Shown: piece by piece, positions 1 to 6,712 of the stretch | How positions within the stretch are numbered: the stretch's first letter is position 1 | How the letters are laid out: every line of letters begins with the position of its first letter | Source of the DNA: XYD12-FULL-36-8 sp964613805 | GTDB taxonomy: Bacteria; Bacteroidota; Ignavibacteria; Ignavibacteriales; Ignavibacteriaceae | Direction of reading: 5' to 3' | Length of the DNA: 64,000 nucleotides | Assembly (NCBI GenBank): GCA_964613805.1 | Contig: CAZTJF010000014.1 | Location: 1 to 64,000, forward strand | Notes under the pieces: generated by a model | Seen by the model: only the letters and a program-made list of their open reading frames with translations | The model's database searches: none | Told to the model about the DNA's origin: nothing | Translations under genes and position numbers: made by a program

Positions 1-13
1 TATATTATCAGCA

Positions 14-310
14 ATGGAAAATCAAAACATTAACATAGAACAGCTTATTACGCATCCGATGTTTCAAACATTTCACTCTATCGGTTTGATTGATGAAATT
101 GCTTTGCGTAACTATGTCATAAAAGAAAAATACAAGCAGCTTCGCAAATCTCAAACTCAACTAGATGCAATATTTGATCTCTCAGAAAAATATCATCTCT
201 CCTATGATGCAATTCACACAATTCTCTTTCGCCCAAGAACAAAAAAATCCATTCCTTCAACTATACAAACTTTACAAACATTTCAACCTTACAAACTTTC
301 CAATTTATAA
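14..310 (+). CDS. small hypothetical protein, HTH-like
   Basis: This encodes a 98-residue protein that I do not recognise. Residues about 25-75 are rich in charged and aromatic residues and end in LSEKYHLSYDAIHTILF, which reads like the last two helices of a helix-turn-helix, so DNA binding is possible. The last 23 residues are threonine-, glutamine- and leucine-rich and are encoded by the start of a pyrimidine-rich low-complexity stretch, so the natural C-terminus may have been extended or replaced. The ATG at 14 is the first in the window and no ribosome-binding site can be judged. The gene could be a regulator of the gene at 694, but that rests only on proximity. Confidence 0.45.
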   Translation: MENQNINIEQLITHPMFQTFHSIGLIDEIALRNYVIKEKYKQLRKSQTQLDAIFDLSEKYHLSYDAIHTILFRPRTKKSIPSTIQTLQTFQPYKLSNL

Positions 311-693
311 TCTTTCCAACTCTCACTTCAACCATTCATTCATTCCAAAATTTTTACCATTTTTCCTTCGCCTGTCACGGTGGGCGTCTCACTTTTCACC
401 TCTCCTCCTAACAAGCTCCTGCTCGGCTTCTGCCCAGCATATAACCAGCTTGTAATTTACCCATCAGATTTAAGCTTTTATTTCTGGTTTACGACTGAGG
501 CGATTAAAAAATATCGTTTATTCTTATTCCCTGTATTTAATCCTAAACTTATCCTTAATCCTAATCTTTCTCTTACTCTTTCCATACCCTTTTCTTTCCC
601 TTGCTTTACTATCTCATTCCTGCAGTGAATACCGCTAAACGATATTGTAAAATTGCACCAGCTATTTTATAAACAAAAAGAAAGGATAAAAAA
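311..693. other. pyrimidine-rich non-coding stretch
   Basis: No convincing gene lies in these 383 bases. The + strand is dominated by C and T, particularly 300-420 and 520-620, with degenerate reiterations around the words TAATCCT and CTTTC. An 11-base inverted repeat (AATATCGTTTA at 510-520 and its complement at 636-646) flanks the last pyrimidine block. Open frames crossing it are compositional artefacts. The region presumably also holds the promoter of the gene at 694, but I cannot place it. Confidence 0.5.
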
Positions 694-1383
694 ATGGCTA
701 TAGTAAAAAGTAATGTAATCGGTAACCTTAGCGGCAGGCTTGGCAATCTTTCTGCAAGAACCGTAAACGGAAAGACCGTTTTATCAGCTCGCCCGGCGAG
801 CTTTAATGCCAGCAATGAACCTATATTCATTGTTATCAGATCAAAGTTTGCTGTAACAGCAAAATTTTCTAGTAAGGTAATTTCGCTTTCAACCCTCAAT
901 GCAATCTGGAAGAAGGTCAAGCATCCCCCTCATTCTAGTTTCCACGAGGTTTTTAAAGTCAACTTTCCTTACTCCTCAGTGGATAGACCAACAGTGTACA
1001 ATGTTCTAACGCCTTCTTCTGGTGGTTTTCCATTACCGGTACAATCATCTTCGGTTGTTGCAGACAATGTCTCTGTTGAGCTGTTAAAATTATCTGATGC
1101 TTCTGTCTTTACACCGGAAGAAGTCAATCTCTCGGCGAATGGAATGGTATGTTACTTCAGTCCGCTCAACCCGGCAGATCCCAAATTCCAAATAATCACA
1201 TTGAATGATGAGATCCCAAACTATGTCTTCAATCAAAGCTTTGAGTCAAACATTGCTCTAAATGTGATTCAACAGAACATAGCTGCTAAATATCAAAACT
1301 CTATCCTGCTGTTTGCAGTTGCATCAAAAAATTCTGAAGGGAAAGTAATTCAATATTCAACAACATATTCAAAAGAATTCTAA
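694..1383 (+). CDS. DUF6266-like protein of unknown function
   Basis: This 229-residue protein begins with the pattern IGNLSGRLGNL followed by RTVNGKTVLSARP. That matches my memory of the N-terminus of Bacteroidetes proteins grouped as DUF6266, where a short glycine-rich hairpin precedes a strand ending in ARP. The rest looks beta-rich, has no signal peptide, no membrane segment and no catalytic motif I can name. An A/G-rich ribosome-binding site (AGAAAGGA) precedes the ATG, and a strong terminator follows the stop codon within 30 bases, so it is probably a single-gene transcript or the last gene of one. The family name is tentative and the function is unknown. Confidence 0.6.
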   Translation: MAIVKSNVIGNLSGRLGNLSARTVNGKTVLSARPASFNASNEPIFIVIRSKFAVTAKFSSKVISLSTLNAIWKKVKHPPHSSFHEVFKVNFPYSSVDRPTVYNVLTPSSGGFPLPVQSSSVVADNVSVELLKLSDASVFTPEEVNLSANGMVCYFSPLNPADPKFQIITLNDEIPNYVFNQSFESNIALNVIQQNIAAKYQNSILLFAVASKNSEGKVIQYSTTYSKEF

Positions 1384-1408
1384 TCTTCAGTATTAGTGCA
1401 ATCCTTCC

Positions 1409-1437
1409 AAAAGCTTCCTCGCTTGGGGAAGCTTTTT
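1409..1437 (+). terminator. rho-independent terminator
   Basis: A perfect 10-bp stem (AAAAGCTTCC at 1409-1418 with GGAAGCTTTT at 1427-1436) has an 8-base loop and runs into T residues. It lies 26 bases after the stop codon of the DUF6266-like gene and directly before the scaffold gap. Confidence 0.85.
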
Positions 1438-1438
1438 C

Positions 1439-1538
1439 NNNNNNNNNNNNNNNNNNNNNNNNNNNNNNNNNNNNNNNNNNNNNNNNNNNNNNNNNNNNNN
1501 NNNNNNNNNNNNNNNNNNNNNNNNNNNNNNNNNNNNNN
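1439..1538. other. scaffold gap of 100 N
   Basis: Exactly 100 undetermined bases are present. The round number indicates a gap of unknown true length between two contigs, so genes on either side need not be adjacent in the genome. Confidence 0.98.
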
Positions 1539-1543
1539 TACTG

Positions 1544-1568
1544 TCACATTGAGCTTGTCGAAATGTGA
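1544..1568. repeat. palindromic intergenic repeat beside the gap
   Basis: The sequence TCACATT, an 11-base core reading GAGCTTGTCGA, then AATGTGA forms an imperfect palindrome with 7-bp arms. I recognise the core (TTGAGCTTGTCGAA) as a dispersed intergenic word seen in many bacterial genomes. Its position 6 bases from the N run suggests that this repeat broke the assembly. Confidence 0.6.
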
Positions 1569-1614
1569 TTCATAATGGATTATATTTTGTAACTAAATAC
1601 TTTAGATAAATCAT

Positions 1615-1645
1615 TTCAGTTTAAGCTATTTCATCGTTATATTTG
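1615..1645 (+). promoter_or_regulatory. weak Bacteroidetes-type promoter candidate for prfC
   Basis: TATATTTG at 1638-1645 fits the TAnnTTTG -7 box. The triplet TTC at 1615-1617 sits 20 bases upstream, one mismatch from the TTG -33 box and at the same spacing as the better examples before nadE and the tRNA cluster. The leader to prfC would be about 105 nt long. Confidence 0.25.
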
Positions 1646-1685
1646 AACCATGAATTTTACACTGCATTAGATATCATTCCAATAA

Positions 1686-1705
1686 GAGAATAGAAAACTA
1701 TTCTC
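1686..1705 (+). other. hairpin in the prfC leader
   Basis: GAGAATAG and CTATTCTC form a perfect 8-bp stem with a 4-base AAAA loop, 52 bases upstream of the prfC start. No T-run follows, so it is not a standard terminator. It may be an RNA-stabilising or regulatory structure. Confidence 0.4.
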
Positions 1706-1757
1706 ATCCAACAATTATTTTTATTCGAATTATTTAAAGAAAGATTTTAGAATCATC

Positions 1758-3368
1758 ATGAGTATTTTGAAGAATATTCAAAGAAGAAAAACATTTGCAA
1801 TCATAAGTCACCCCGATGCGGGAAAAACGACGTTAACGGAAAAGCTTTTGCTTTACAGCGGTGCAATCCAGATTGCAGGTGCAGTCAAATCAAATAAAAT
1901 TAGAAAAACAGCAGCATCGGATTTTTTAGAAATTGAGAAGCAGCGCGGTATTTCCGTTGCAACATCCGTGTTGTCCTTTGATTATAAAGATGCAATTATA
2001 AATTTATTGGATACACCGGGACATAAAGATTTTGCTGAAGATACCTATCGAACTTTGACCGCAGTTGACAGTGTTATTCTTGTTGTTGACAGTGTTAAAG
2101 GAGTAGAAGAGCAAACCGAAAAACTCATGCAAGTCTGCAGAATGCGAAAAACTCCTGTTATTGTTTTTATAAACAAATTGGATAGGGAAGGGAAGGAACC
2201 CATTGAACTTCTCGATGAACTTGAACAAAAATTAAATATTCATGTACGACCATTAAGCTGGCCAATGGGTAAGGGCTTATCTTTCCGCGGGGTTTATAAT
2301 ATTTACAAAAATAGTTTTGCTTTCTTTCATTCAAGTAAACAAGTCGTTGAGGAGGATATTAAACTATTCAATTCAATTGATGATCCCGAACTCCAAGAAA
2401 TGTTTGGTGATACTGCGGAAAAATTAAAGCATGATGTTGATCTTGTGAAGGGTGTTTACGGTGACTTTAATATTGAAAAATACAGGGACGGGTCACAAGC
2501 ACCAGCATTCTTCGGCAGTGCGCTCAATAACTTTGGAGTAAAGGAACTCCTTGATACTTTTATTGAGATTGCTCCTTCTCCTGTACCTCGCGAAACTACA
2601 AAAGGATTTGTAAAACCTGACAATAAACATTTCAGCGGATTTGTTTTTAAGATTCACGCTAACATAGATCCTAAGCATCGCGATAGAATTGCATTCCTTC
2701 GTGTCTGTTCCGGCAAATTTGAACGCAACAAGTTTTATCATCATGTTCGGCTTAATCGAAGTATTAAATTCCCTAGTCCGGCATCGTTCATGGGAAAAAC
2801 AAAAAGCATTGTGGATGATGCCTATGCGGGAGATGTTATCGGTCTTTATGATTCCGGTACATTTAAAATCGGTGATACCTTAACTGAAGGCGATGCATTC
2901 ATGTTTAAAGGCATACCAAGTTTTTCACCTGAAATATTCCGCGAATTGCGAAACACTGATCCGTTCAAATCCAAACAGCTTGAAAAGGGCATCAGTCACT
3001 TAACAGATGAGGGCTTAGCACAGCTCTTCATTCAGAATCAAGGAAATAGAAAGGTAATTGGAGTTGTTGGCGAACTTCAATTTGATGTCATAAAATTCAG
3101 GTTGCTTCATGAGTTTGGTGCAAGCTGTGAATTTATGAGTTATCCATCTTATAAAGCATGCTGGGTTAAATATGAAAAGGAGAGTGATATTGAAAGTCTG
3201 AAAAGTTTGTGGTCGAATAATTTGTTCTTAGATAAAAATAAAAACTTAGTTTACATTGCAGAATCTCCTTACACTCTTGAGCGAGCAAAAGAAAAAAATC
3301 CGAAAGCTCAATTCCTTTTCAGCATTGAACACAATGATTTAACTCTCGAACTTGATAAAGTTGCTTAG
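1758..3368 (+). CDS. prfC: peptide chain release factor 3
   Basis: RF3 is a translational GTPase that removes RF1 or RF2 from the ribosome after peptide release. The 536-residue length is close to the E. coli protein. The GTPase motifs are intact: G1 SHPDAGKTT (17-25), G2 RGISV (63-67), G3 DTPGHKDF (85-92) and G4 NKLD (139-142). The GAVKSNK segment after the P-loop and the later EF-Tu-like domain 2 and C-terminal domain (VVGELQFDV near 435-445) separate it from EF-G. The ATG at 1758 places the first motif at the usual distance from the N-terminus. A methyltransferase-like gene follows after 23 bases and may be cotranscribed. Confidence 0.97.
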   Translation: MSILKNIQRRKTFAIISHPDAGKTTLTEKLLLYSGAIQIAGAVKSNKIRKTAASDFLEIEKQRGISVATSVLSFDYKDAIINLLDTPGHKDFAEDTYRTLTAVDSVILVVDSVKGVEEQTEKLMQVCRMRKTPVIVFINKLDREGKEPIELLDELEQKLNIHVRPLSWPMGKGLSFRGVYNIYKNSFAFFHSSKQVVEEDIKLFNSIDDPELQEMFGDTAEKLKHDVDLVKGVYGDFNIEKYRDGSQAPAFFGSALNNFGVKELLDTFIEIAPSPVPRETTKGFVKPDNKHFSGFVFKIHANIDPKHRDRIAFLRVCSGKFERNKFYHHVRLNRSIKFPSPASFMGKTKSIVDDAYAGDVIGLYDSGTFKIGDTLTEGDAFMFKGIPSFSPEIFRELRNTDPFKSKQLEKGISHLTDEGLAQLFIQNQGNRKVIGVVGELQFDVIKFRLLHEFGASCEFMSYPSYKACWVKYEKESDIESLKSLWSNNLFLDKNKNLVYIAESPYTLERAKEKNPKAQFLFSIEHNDLTLELDKVA

Positions 3369-3391
3369 TTAATTAGTAAAGTAGTTACACA

Positions 3392-3796
3392 TTGAAAAAG
3401 AAAAAATCAATAAATAGTTTGAGTGGTAGGAGCAAAATTCGGTCTCATGCAAAGCAAAAAGAAAAACGAAAAAAAGATTTCTTTGATAGAGTTTTTTCTA
3501 TTGTAAAAAAAATACCCTATGGCAAAGTTACCACTTATGGATACATAGCTGAGGTTTGCGGCATAAAATCATCAGCGAGAACTGTTGGCTGGGCACTAAA
3601 CGGCGCTAAGAATTCTAATTTACCTTGTCATAGAGTTGTTAATAGGTTTGGTGCATTAACTGGAAAACTTCATTTTGGTAGTCCGTTTATTATGGAAGAT
3701 TTGCTCCGTTCTGAAGGAGTTGAATTTGATAAGAACGGAAATGTGAAACTGGATAAGCACTTGTGGATACCGAAGAGAAGAAACAAAAATGCTTAA
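3392..3796 (+). CDS. MGMT-family DNA alkyltransferase-like protein
   Basis: The 134-residue product is the C-terminal DNA-binding and active-site domain of the O6-alkylguanine-DNA alkyltransferase family, preceded by about 28 very basic residues. The core contains VTTYGYIAE (46-54), the arginine finger region SSARTVGWAL (60-69) and the active-site motif PCHRV (78-82) with the nucleophilic Cys79 present. Full Ogt/MGMT proteins are longer because of an N-terminal domain, which is absent. Alkyltransferase-like (ATL) proteins are also one-domain but normally replace the Cys. It could be a small active enzyme or a lesion sensor. The start is TTG at 3392, since no ATG or GTG lies in the N-terminal segment; the exact start is uncertain. 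Confidence 0.85.
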   Translation: MKKKKSINSLSGRSKIRSHAKQKEKRKKDFFDRVFSIVKKIPYGKVTTYGYIAEVCGIKSSARTVGWALNGAKNSNLPCHRVVNRFGALTGKLHFGSPFIMEDLLRSEGVEFDKNGNVKLDKHLWIPKRRNKNA

Positions 3797-3843
3797 TAAA
3801 TATAGAACGCTAAATAGACTATATAAGTTTTGTTGACGTGATT

Positions 3844-3920
3844 GTCATTCCCACGAAAGTGGGAATCCAATATAATCGGTTCAGAGCAATAGTTTAGATT
3901 CCCGTTTTCACGGGAATGAC
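3844..3920. repeat. paired palindromic repeat between convergent genes
   Basis: Two hairpins, each an ATTCCC...GGGAAT palindrome flanked by GTC or GAC, lie in opposite orientation (3844-3868 and 3897-3920). The second is almost the reverse complement of the first, so the whole element can also fold on itself. Elements built on ATTCCC-N-GGGAAT are widely dispersed intergenic repeats in bacteria, for example the Neisseria dRS3 type. It sits between the convergent ends of the alkyltransferase-like gene and the LiaF-like gene and could stop transcription from both sides. Confidence 0.7.
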
Positions 3921-3931
3921 ATTCGTGGTAA

Positions 3932-4867
3932 TTACCATCCTCCCGAATACCTTCTTACATCAATCGAAGAAACTCCCGCATCAACTCGAATATAAATTTT
4001 ATTCTTTGCTTTCTCAAAATTTTCAGTTCTGTATAAATCTGTTTTTACTTTTTTAAAACCACTGAAGTTCTTGGACGATAATGCTGCATCGGACTTAATT
4101 TCACAGCCTGACGAATCCGGTACCTCAATATCAATTGATGAAGCACCTGCATCAATATCCAACATTGTTTCGGGATATTTATCACCTATCTTAAGATTTA
4201 ACGATGCGGCACCCATGTCCAATTTCAGGGTACTGACTTTGTAAGGACTCAAATCAAAATCAATAGCAGCCGCTCCCAAATCAAAATTCATATTCCAAAT
4301 CGGCTCAGTATTCAAGCTCATCTCCACCTTATTTTTAAAATTCCCTTTGCGGAGTTTAATCTTAGTCTTTTTCATTTTCAATTCAATTGAAGTCGAATTG
4401 TCAGAATCAGTTCGATTGAAGATGTAATTATCTTTTATTCCCAATGCCATCACAGAAATTAAATCAGCTGTTGGTTCGATAATATTGAATGAACCCGCAC
4501 CTGCGTCAATCCTCAAGTCAATATTTTTTATTTTTTTATCATATGATTCCACATAACGGGTTGTATCTGCATAAAAATTATTTTCACCATCGGCAAATTC
4601 AAAATCAATGCCTTTATCAAAAATATTTAGGCATGACTGACCCGCACTATAAATTGTTAGAGCAAGTACAATCGCTATAACTCCGGCAAAAATAATTTTG
4701 ATAAAATCTTTGTTGATGATGAACGATATACCCCAAAGAATCAAAGCAGCAGGCCAAAGTTTCCACAGTCCCGATAGATTTAAATTAACAATTGAGAAAT
4801 TACTTATCAGAATTAAAGTGCCAAGTGTAACCAGAAACAATCCCCAAAAGATGTATTTAGGTTTCAT
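3932..4867 (-). CDS. LiaF-like membrane protein with toast-rack domain
   Basis: The 311-residue protein has an N-terminal block of four predicted membrane segments (residues about 5-90, of the LiaI/LiaF or DUF5668 type) and a large C-terminal domain built from repeated beta units. In that domain IDAGAGSFNI, DLGAAAIDFDL, DMGAASLNLKI, DAGASSIDIEV and DAGVSSIDVRRY recur every 35-60 residues, which is the hallmark of the toast-rack/DUF4097-like beta-helix. Related proteins sense or dampen cell-envelope stress. It lies 18 bases downstream of the PspC-domain gene on the same strand, so the two probably form an operon. The exact stimulus cannot be read from the sequence. Confidence 0.8.
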   Translation of the reverse strand: MKPKYIFWGLFLVTLGTLILISNFSIVNLNLSGLWKLWPAALILWGISFIINKDFIKIIFAGVIAIVLALTIYSAGQSCLNIFDKGIDFEFADGENNFYADTTRYVESYDKKIKNIDLRIDAGAGSFNIIEPTADLISVMALGIKDNYIFNRTDSDNSTSIELKMKKTKIKLRKGNFKNKVEMSLNTEPIWNMNFDLGAAAIDFDLSPYKVSTLKLDMGAASLNLKIGDKYPETMLDIDAGASSIDIEVPDSSGCEIKSDAALSSKNFSGFKKVKTDLYRTENFEKAKNKIYIRVDAGVSSIDVRRYSGGW

Positions 4868-4885
4868 TTTCTTTTCCTTAAAATG

Positions 4886-5338
4886 TTATGATTTTTTTGC
4901 ATTGAGCAGCATGCTAAGACCAAGAGCAATCAATACAATCGGCCAAAAATCCCCAAAGTTAATTTTAGGAATAAAATTATCTGCAAGGAAGATGCATCCT
5001 AAAACAAGCAGAACAATGCCAATGTTTCTGTTTCTCTTCATCTTTTTTTCATCTAAGCTTTTGAAATAAGCAGCTGCTGCATCATTTGGTTTGTAATCAG
5101 AATCGCTGGACGTATTGCCTGGGGAATTAACATCCGAGGCAGTTTGGAATACATAAGGTGCTTCAGGGAGTGCTATCCACAAGATTATGTATGCTATAAA
5201 TCCGGCTCCGTGGAAAAATAAGCTCACAACAAATAGAACCCTTACGATTATGGGATCAATCTCGAAATACTCAGCAAGTCCACCGGCAACTCCGCCAATG
5301 ACCTTAGCTTTTGCAGAACGATTTAATTTTTTGTTCAT
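4886..5338 (-). CDS. PspC-domain stress-response membrane protein
   Basis: Residues 1-60 of this 150-residue protein form a PspC domain: the basic start (NKKLNRSAKAKVIGGV), then AGGLAEYFEIDPIIVRVLFV and an aromatic membrane segment ending in WIALPE. Residues about 100-150 hold two more membrane segments of the DUF5668/LiaI type, joined by an acidic, serine-rich linker. PspC proteins take part in phage-shock or cell-envelope stress responses. It is the first gene of a two-gene unit with the LiaF-like gene. No pspA or pspF gene is nearby, so this is a Bacteroidetes-style reduced module rather than the enterobacterial psp operon. Confidence 0.88.
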   Translation of the reverse strand: MNKKLNRSAKAKVIGGVAGGLAEYFEIDPIIVRVLFVVSLFFHGAGFIAYIILWIALPEAPYVFQTASDVNSPGNTSSDSDYKPNDAAAAYFKSLDEKKMKRNRNIGIVLLVLGCIFLADNFIPKINFGDFWPIVLIALGLSMLLNAKKS

Positions 5339-5466
5339 GATTATACCTCAGCTTTATTTTATCTTCGGTCGAAATATGAGTTTAATAATTTAAAATATGA
5401 AGCGTATTTAGTTAATCGGCAAAATGAATTGAAGAATGGTATATTAAAGAATGAATCGTGTGATTT

Positions 5467-5529
5467 GTAGTCGCAACCTTTTCGGTTGCGAGAATTAAAT
5501 AAAAATGCAGACATAAAGTTTGCGACTAC
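5467..5529. repeat. nested inverted repeat
   Basis: A hairpin with the 8-bp arms TCGCAACC and GGTTGCGA (5471-5491) lies inside a wider inverted repeat with arms GTAGTCGCAA (5467-5476) and TTGCGACTAC (5520-5529). The outer arm therefore can pair either locally or across 40 bases. It looks like a small dispersed palindromic element in a 476-base gene-free stretch (5339-5814). Confidence 0.6.
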
Positions 5530-5666
5530 CTAAAAATGACAATTATAACACAGTCTCAATCCCTATGGGATAATCCCTCTCCTGCCTAGAGAGAGACTTA
5601 TTGATATTAAAACCTAAACATAACATTCGTATAGAATTATTTACATTAGGACACAATGTTTATAAG

Positions 5667-5777
5667 TGGGGTTGACTAAAAAGTAATTATTCAAATTAAA
5701 AATCTGTGTAAATCAGTTAAAATCTGCGTCATCAGCGTTCTATTTTGTCGCTAAATTTTACTTTTGAGACAGCCCCA
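5667..5777. mobile_element. 111-bp MITE-like element with terminal inverted repeats
   Basis: The ends 5667-5686 and 5758-5777 are inverted copies of each other over 20 bases with 3 mismatches (TGGGGTTGACT... and ...AGACAGCCCCA). The right-hand end TTTGAGACAGCCCC resembles termini of Bacteroidetes insertion sequences, which I recall but cannot verify here. The inside has no coding potential and contains two reiterations around the word AAATCTG plus GCGTCATCAGCGTTC, another common intergenic word. No target-site duplication is obvious. It is best read as a miniature inverted-repeat element or the remnant of one. Confidence 0.55.
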
Positions 5778-5814
5778 TTGGGATGAGGTCATGTATCAAG
5801 GTCACATCGGAAAT

Positions 5815-6603
5815 TTATTCCCTAACCATCTCCGCAAAAAACTCGAAATGCTTTTTGATTGATTCTGACCAATAATCGTAAGAATGATTTCCTGAAGTCT
5901 GACTAAAATTGATATTTATTCCGCGAGCAATACATGAGTCTCTAAATCTCCGATTCACATCGAATGCAAAATCTTCAGTGCCGCAATCAACTAAAAATTT
6001 CTTATCTAAATTTTTAATCTTATCAAGATTGTAAATAGCTGAGTGTTCAATCCAATTCTCTCGATGTTTCTCTTGATCACCTAAAACATCTTTAATTCCC
6101 CAATTATTAGGAAATGGGAGAAGATCGAGTATTCCGCTTGTGCTTCCTGCGCTTTTGAAGAACTGAGAATGCTTGAGAAACAAATTTATTGCACCGTGTC
6201 CGCCCATGCTTAAACCAGTTATGAAAATGTTGTTTGAGTCTATATTGTAATTGCTAAAAATTTCCGGCACTAAATCGTTGAAGAAATAGGATTCAAATTG
6301 GCTTTCCTCCAATATTGGACTATCAGCATACCAGCTATCGTAATTGCCATCTGGACAAACTATGATGAAGTTATATTTGTCTGCATAATGTTGTAAATCT
6401 GCGATCTCGCTCCATTGCTTATAATCCGCACCATGACCGTGAAGCATAAAGAGAATAGGATATTTTTCACTCTTATTATAATTGTTGGGTAAGGATACCG
6501 AATAGTTTTGAAAAAAACCTTCTTTATTTTTATTGCTGCAACTAAAGTTCGAGAATGTTAAATTGATTATAATTAAGAGTAGCGAAACAAAAAGTTTTTT
6601 CAT
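5815..6603 (-). CDS. esterase-family lipoprotein (alpha/beta hydrolase)
   Basis: The 262-residue protein starts with a lipoprotein signal peptide whose Cys is at about residue 22 (SNFSC), so it is probably anchored in the periplasm or outer membrane. It is a member of the esterase D/feruloyl esterase-type family: FMLHGHGADYKQW forms the oxyanion region, GLSMGG at about 150 carries the nucleophilic Ser, CGTEDF the acidic residue and SGNHSYDYW the His. The family cleaves acyl esters such as acetyl or feruloyl groups on sugars, or S-formylglutathione; the lipoprotein signal favours an extracellular ester. It is transcribed divergently from nadE with about 110 bases between the starts. Confidence 0.88.
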   Translation of the reverse strand: MKKLFVSLLLIIINLTFSNFSCSNKNKEGFFQNYSVSLPNNYNKSEKYPILFMLHGHGADYKQWSEIADLQHYADKYNFIIVCPDGNYDSWYADSPILEESQFESYFFNDLVPEIFSNYNIDSNNIFITGLSMGGHGAINLFLKHSQFFKSAGSTSGILDLLPFPNNWGIKDVLGDQEKHRENWIEHSAIYNLDKIKNLDKKFLVDCGTEDFAFDVNRRFRDSCIARGININFSQTSGNHSYDYWSESIKKHFEFFAEMVRE

Positions 6604-6664
6604 TTTTATTTTATTGATGTTTTGGAAACTTAGTTTAAGTTATACAAAAATAAAGGAAATTAGA

Positions 6665-6695
6665 TTGTAAAACCTTCCCAACTTCTCTATTTTTG
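6665..6695 (+). promoter_or_regulatory. Bacteroidetes-type promoter for nadE
   Basis: TTG at 6665-6667 and TATTTTTG at 6688-6695 match the -33 and -7 boxes (TTG, TAnnTTTG) with 20 bases between. Transcription would begin about 6702, giving a short leader to the ATG at 6713. The same spacing appears before the tRNA cluster. Confidence 0.5.
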
Positions 6696-6712
6696 AAAAA
6701 CGAATTAACGTT

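Noticed and set aside
165..628. Overlapping open frames 165-455 and 380-628 in the pyrimidine-rich stretch
   Set aside because: Their products are dominated by Phe, Leu and Ser as expected from C/T-rich sequence, lack ribosome-binding sites and show no family pattern.
609..920. A 103-codon frame on the - strand opposite the DUF6266-like gene
   Set aside because: It is antisense to a gene with better coding character and would start inside it.
1..1383. Prophage or integrated element at the left edge
   Set aside because: Two small unknown genes and a terminator are not enough; no integrase, capsid or attachment site is visible.
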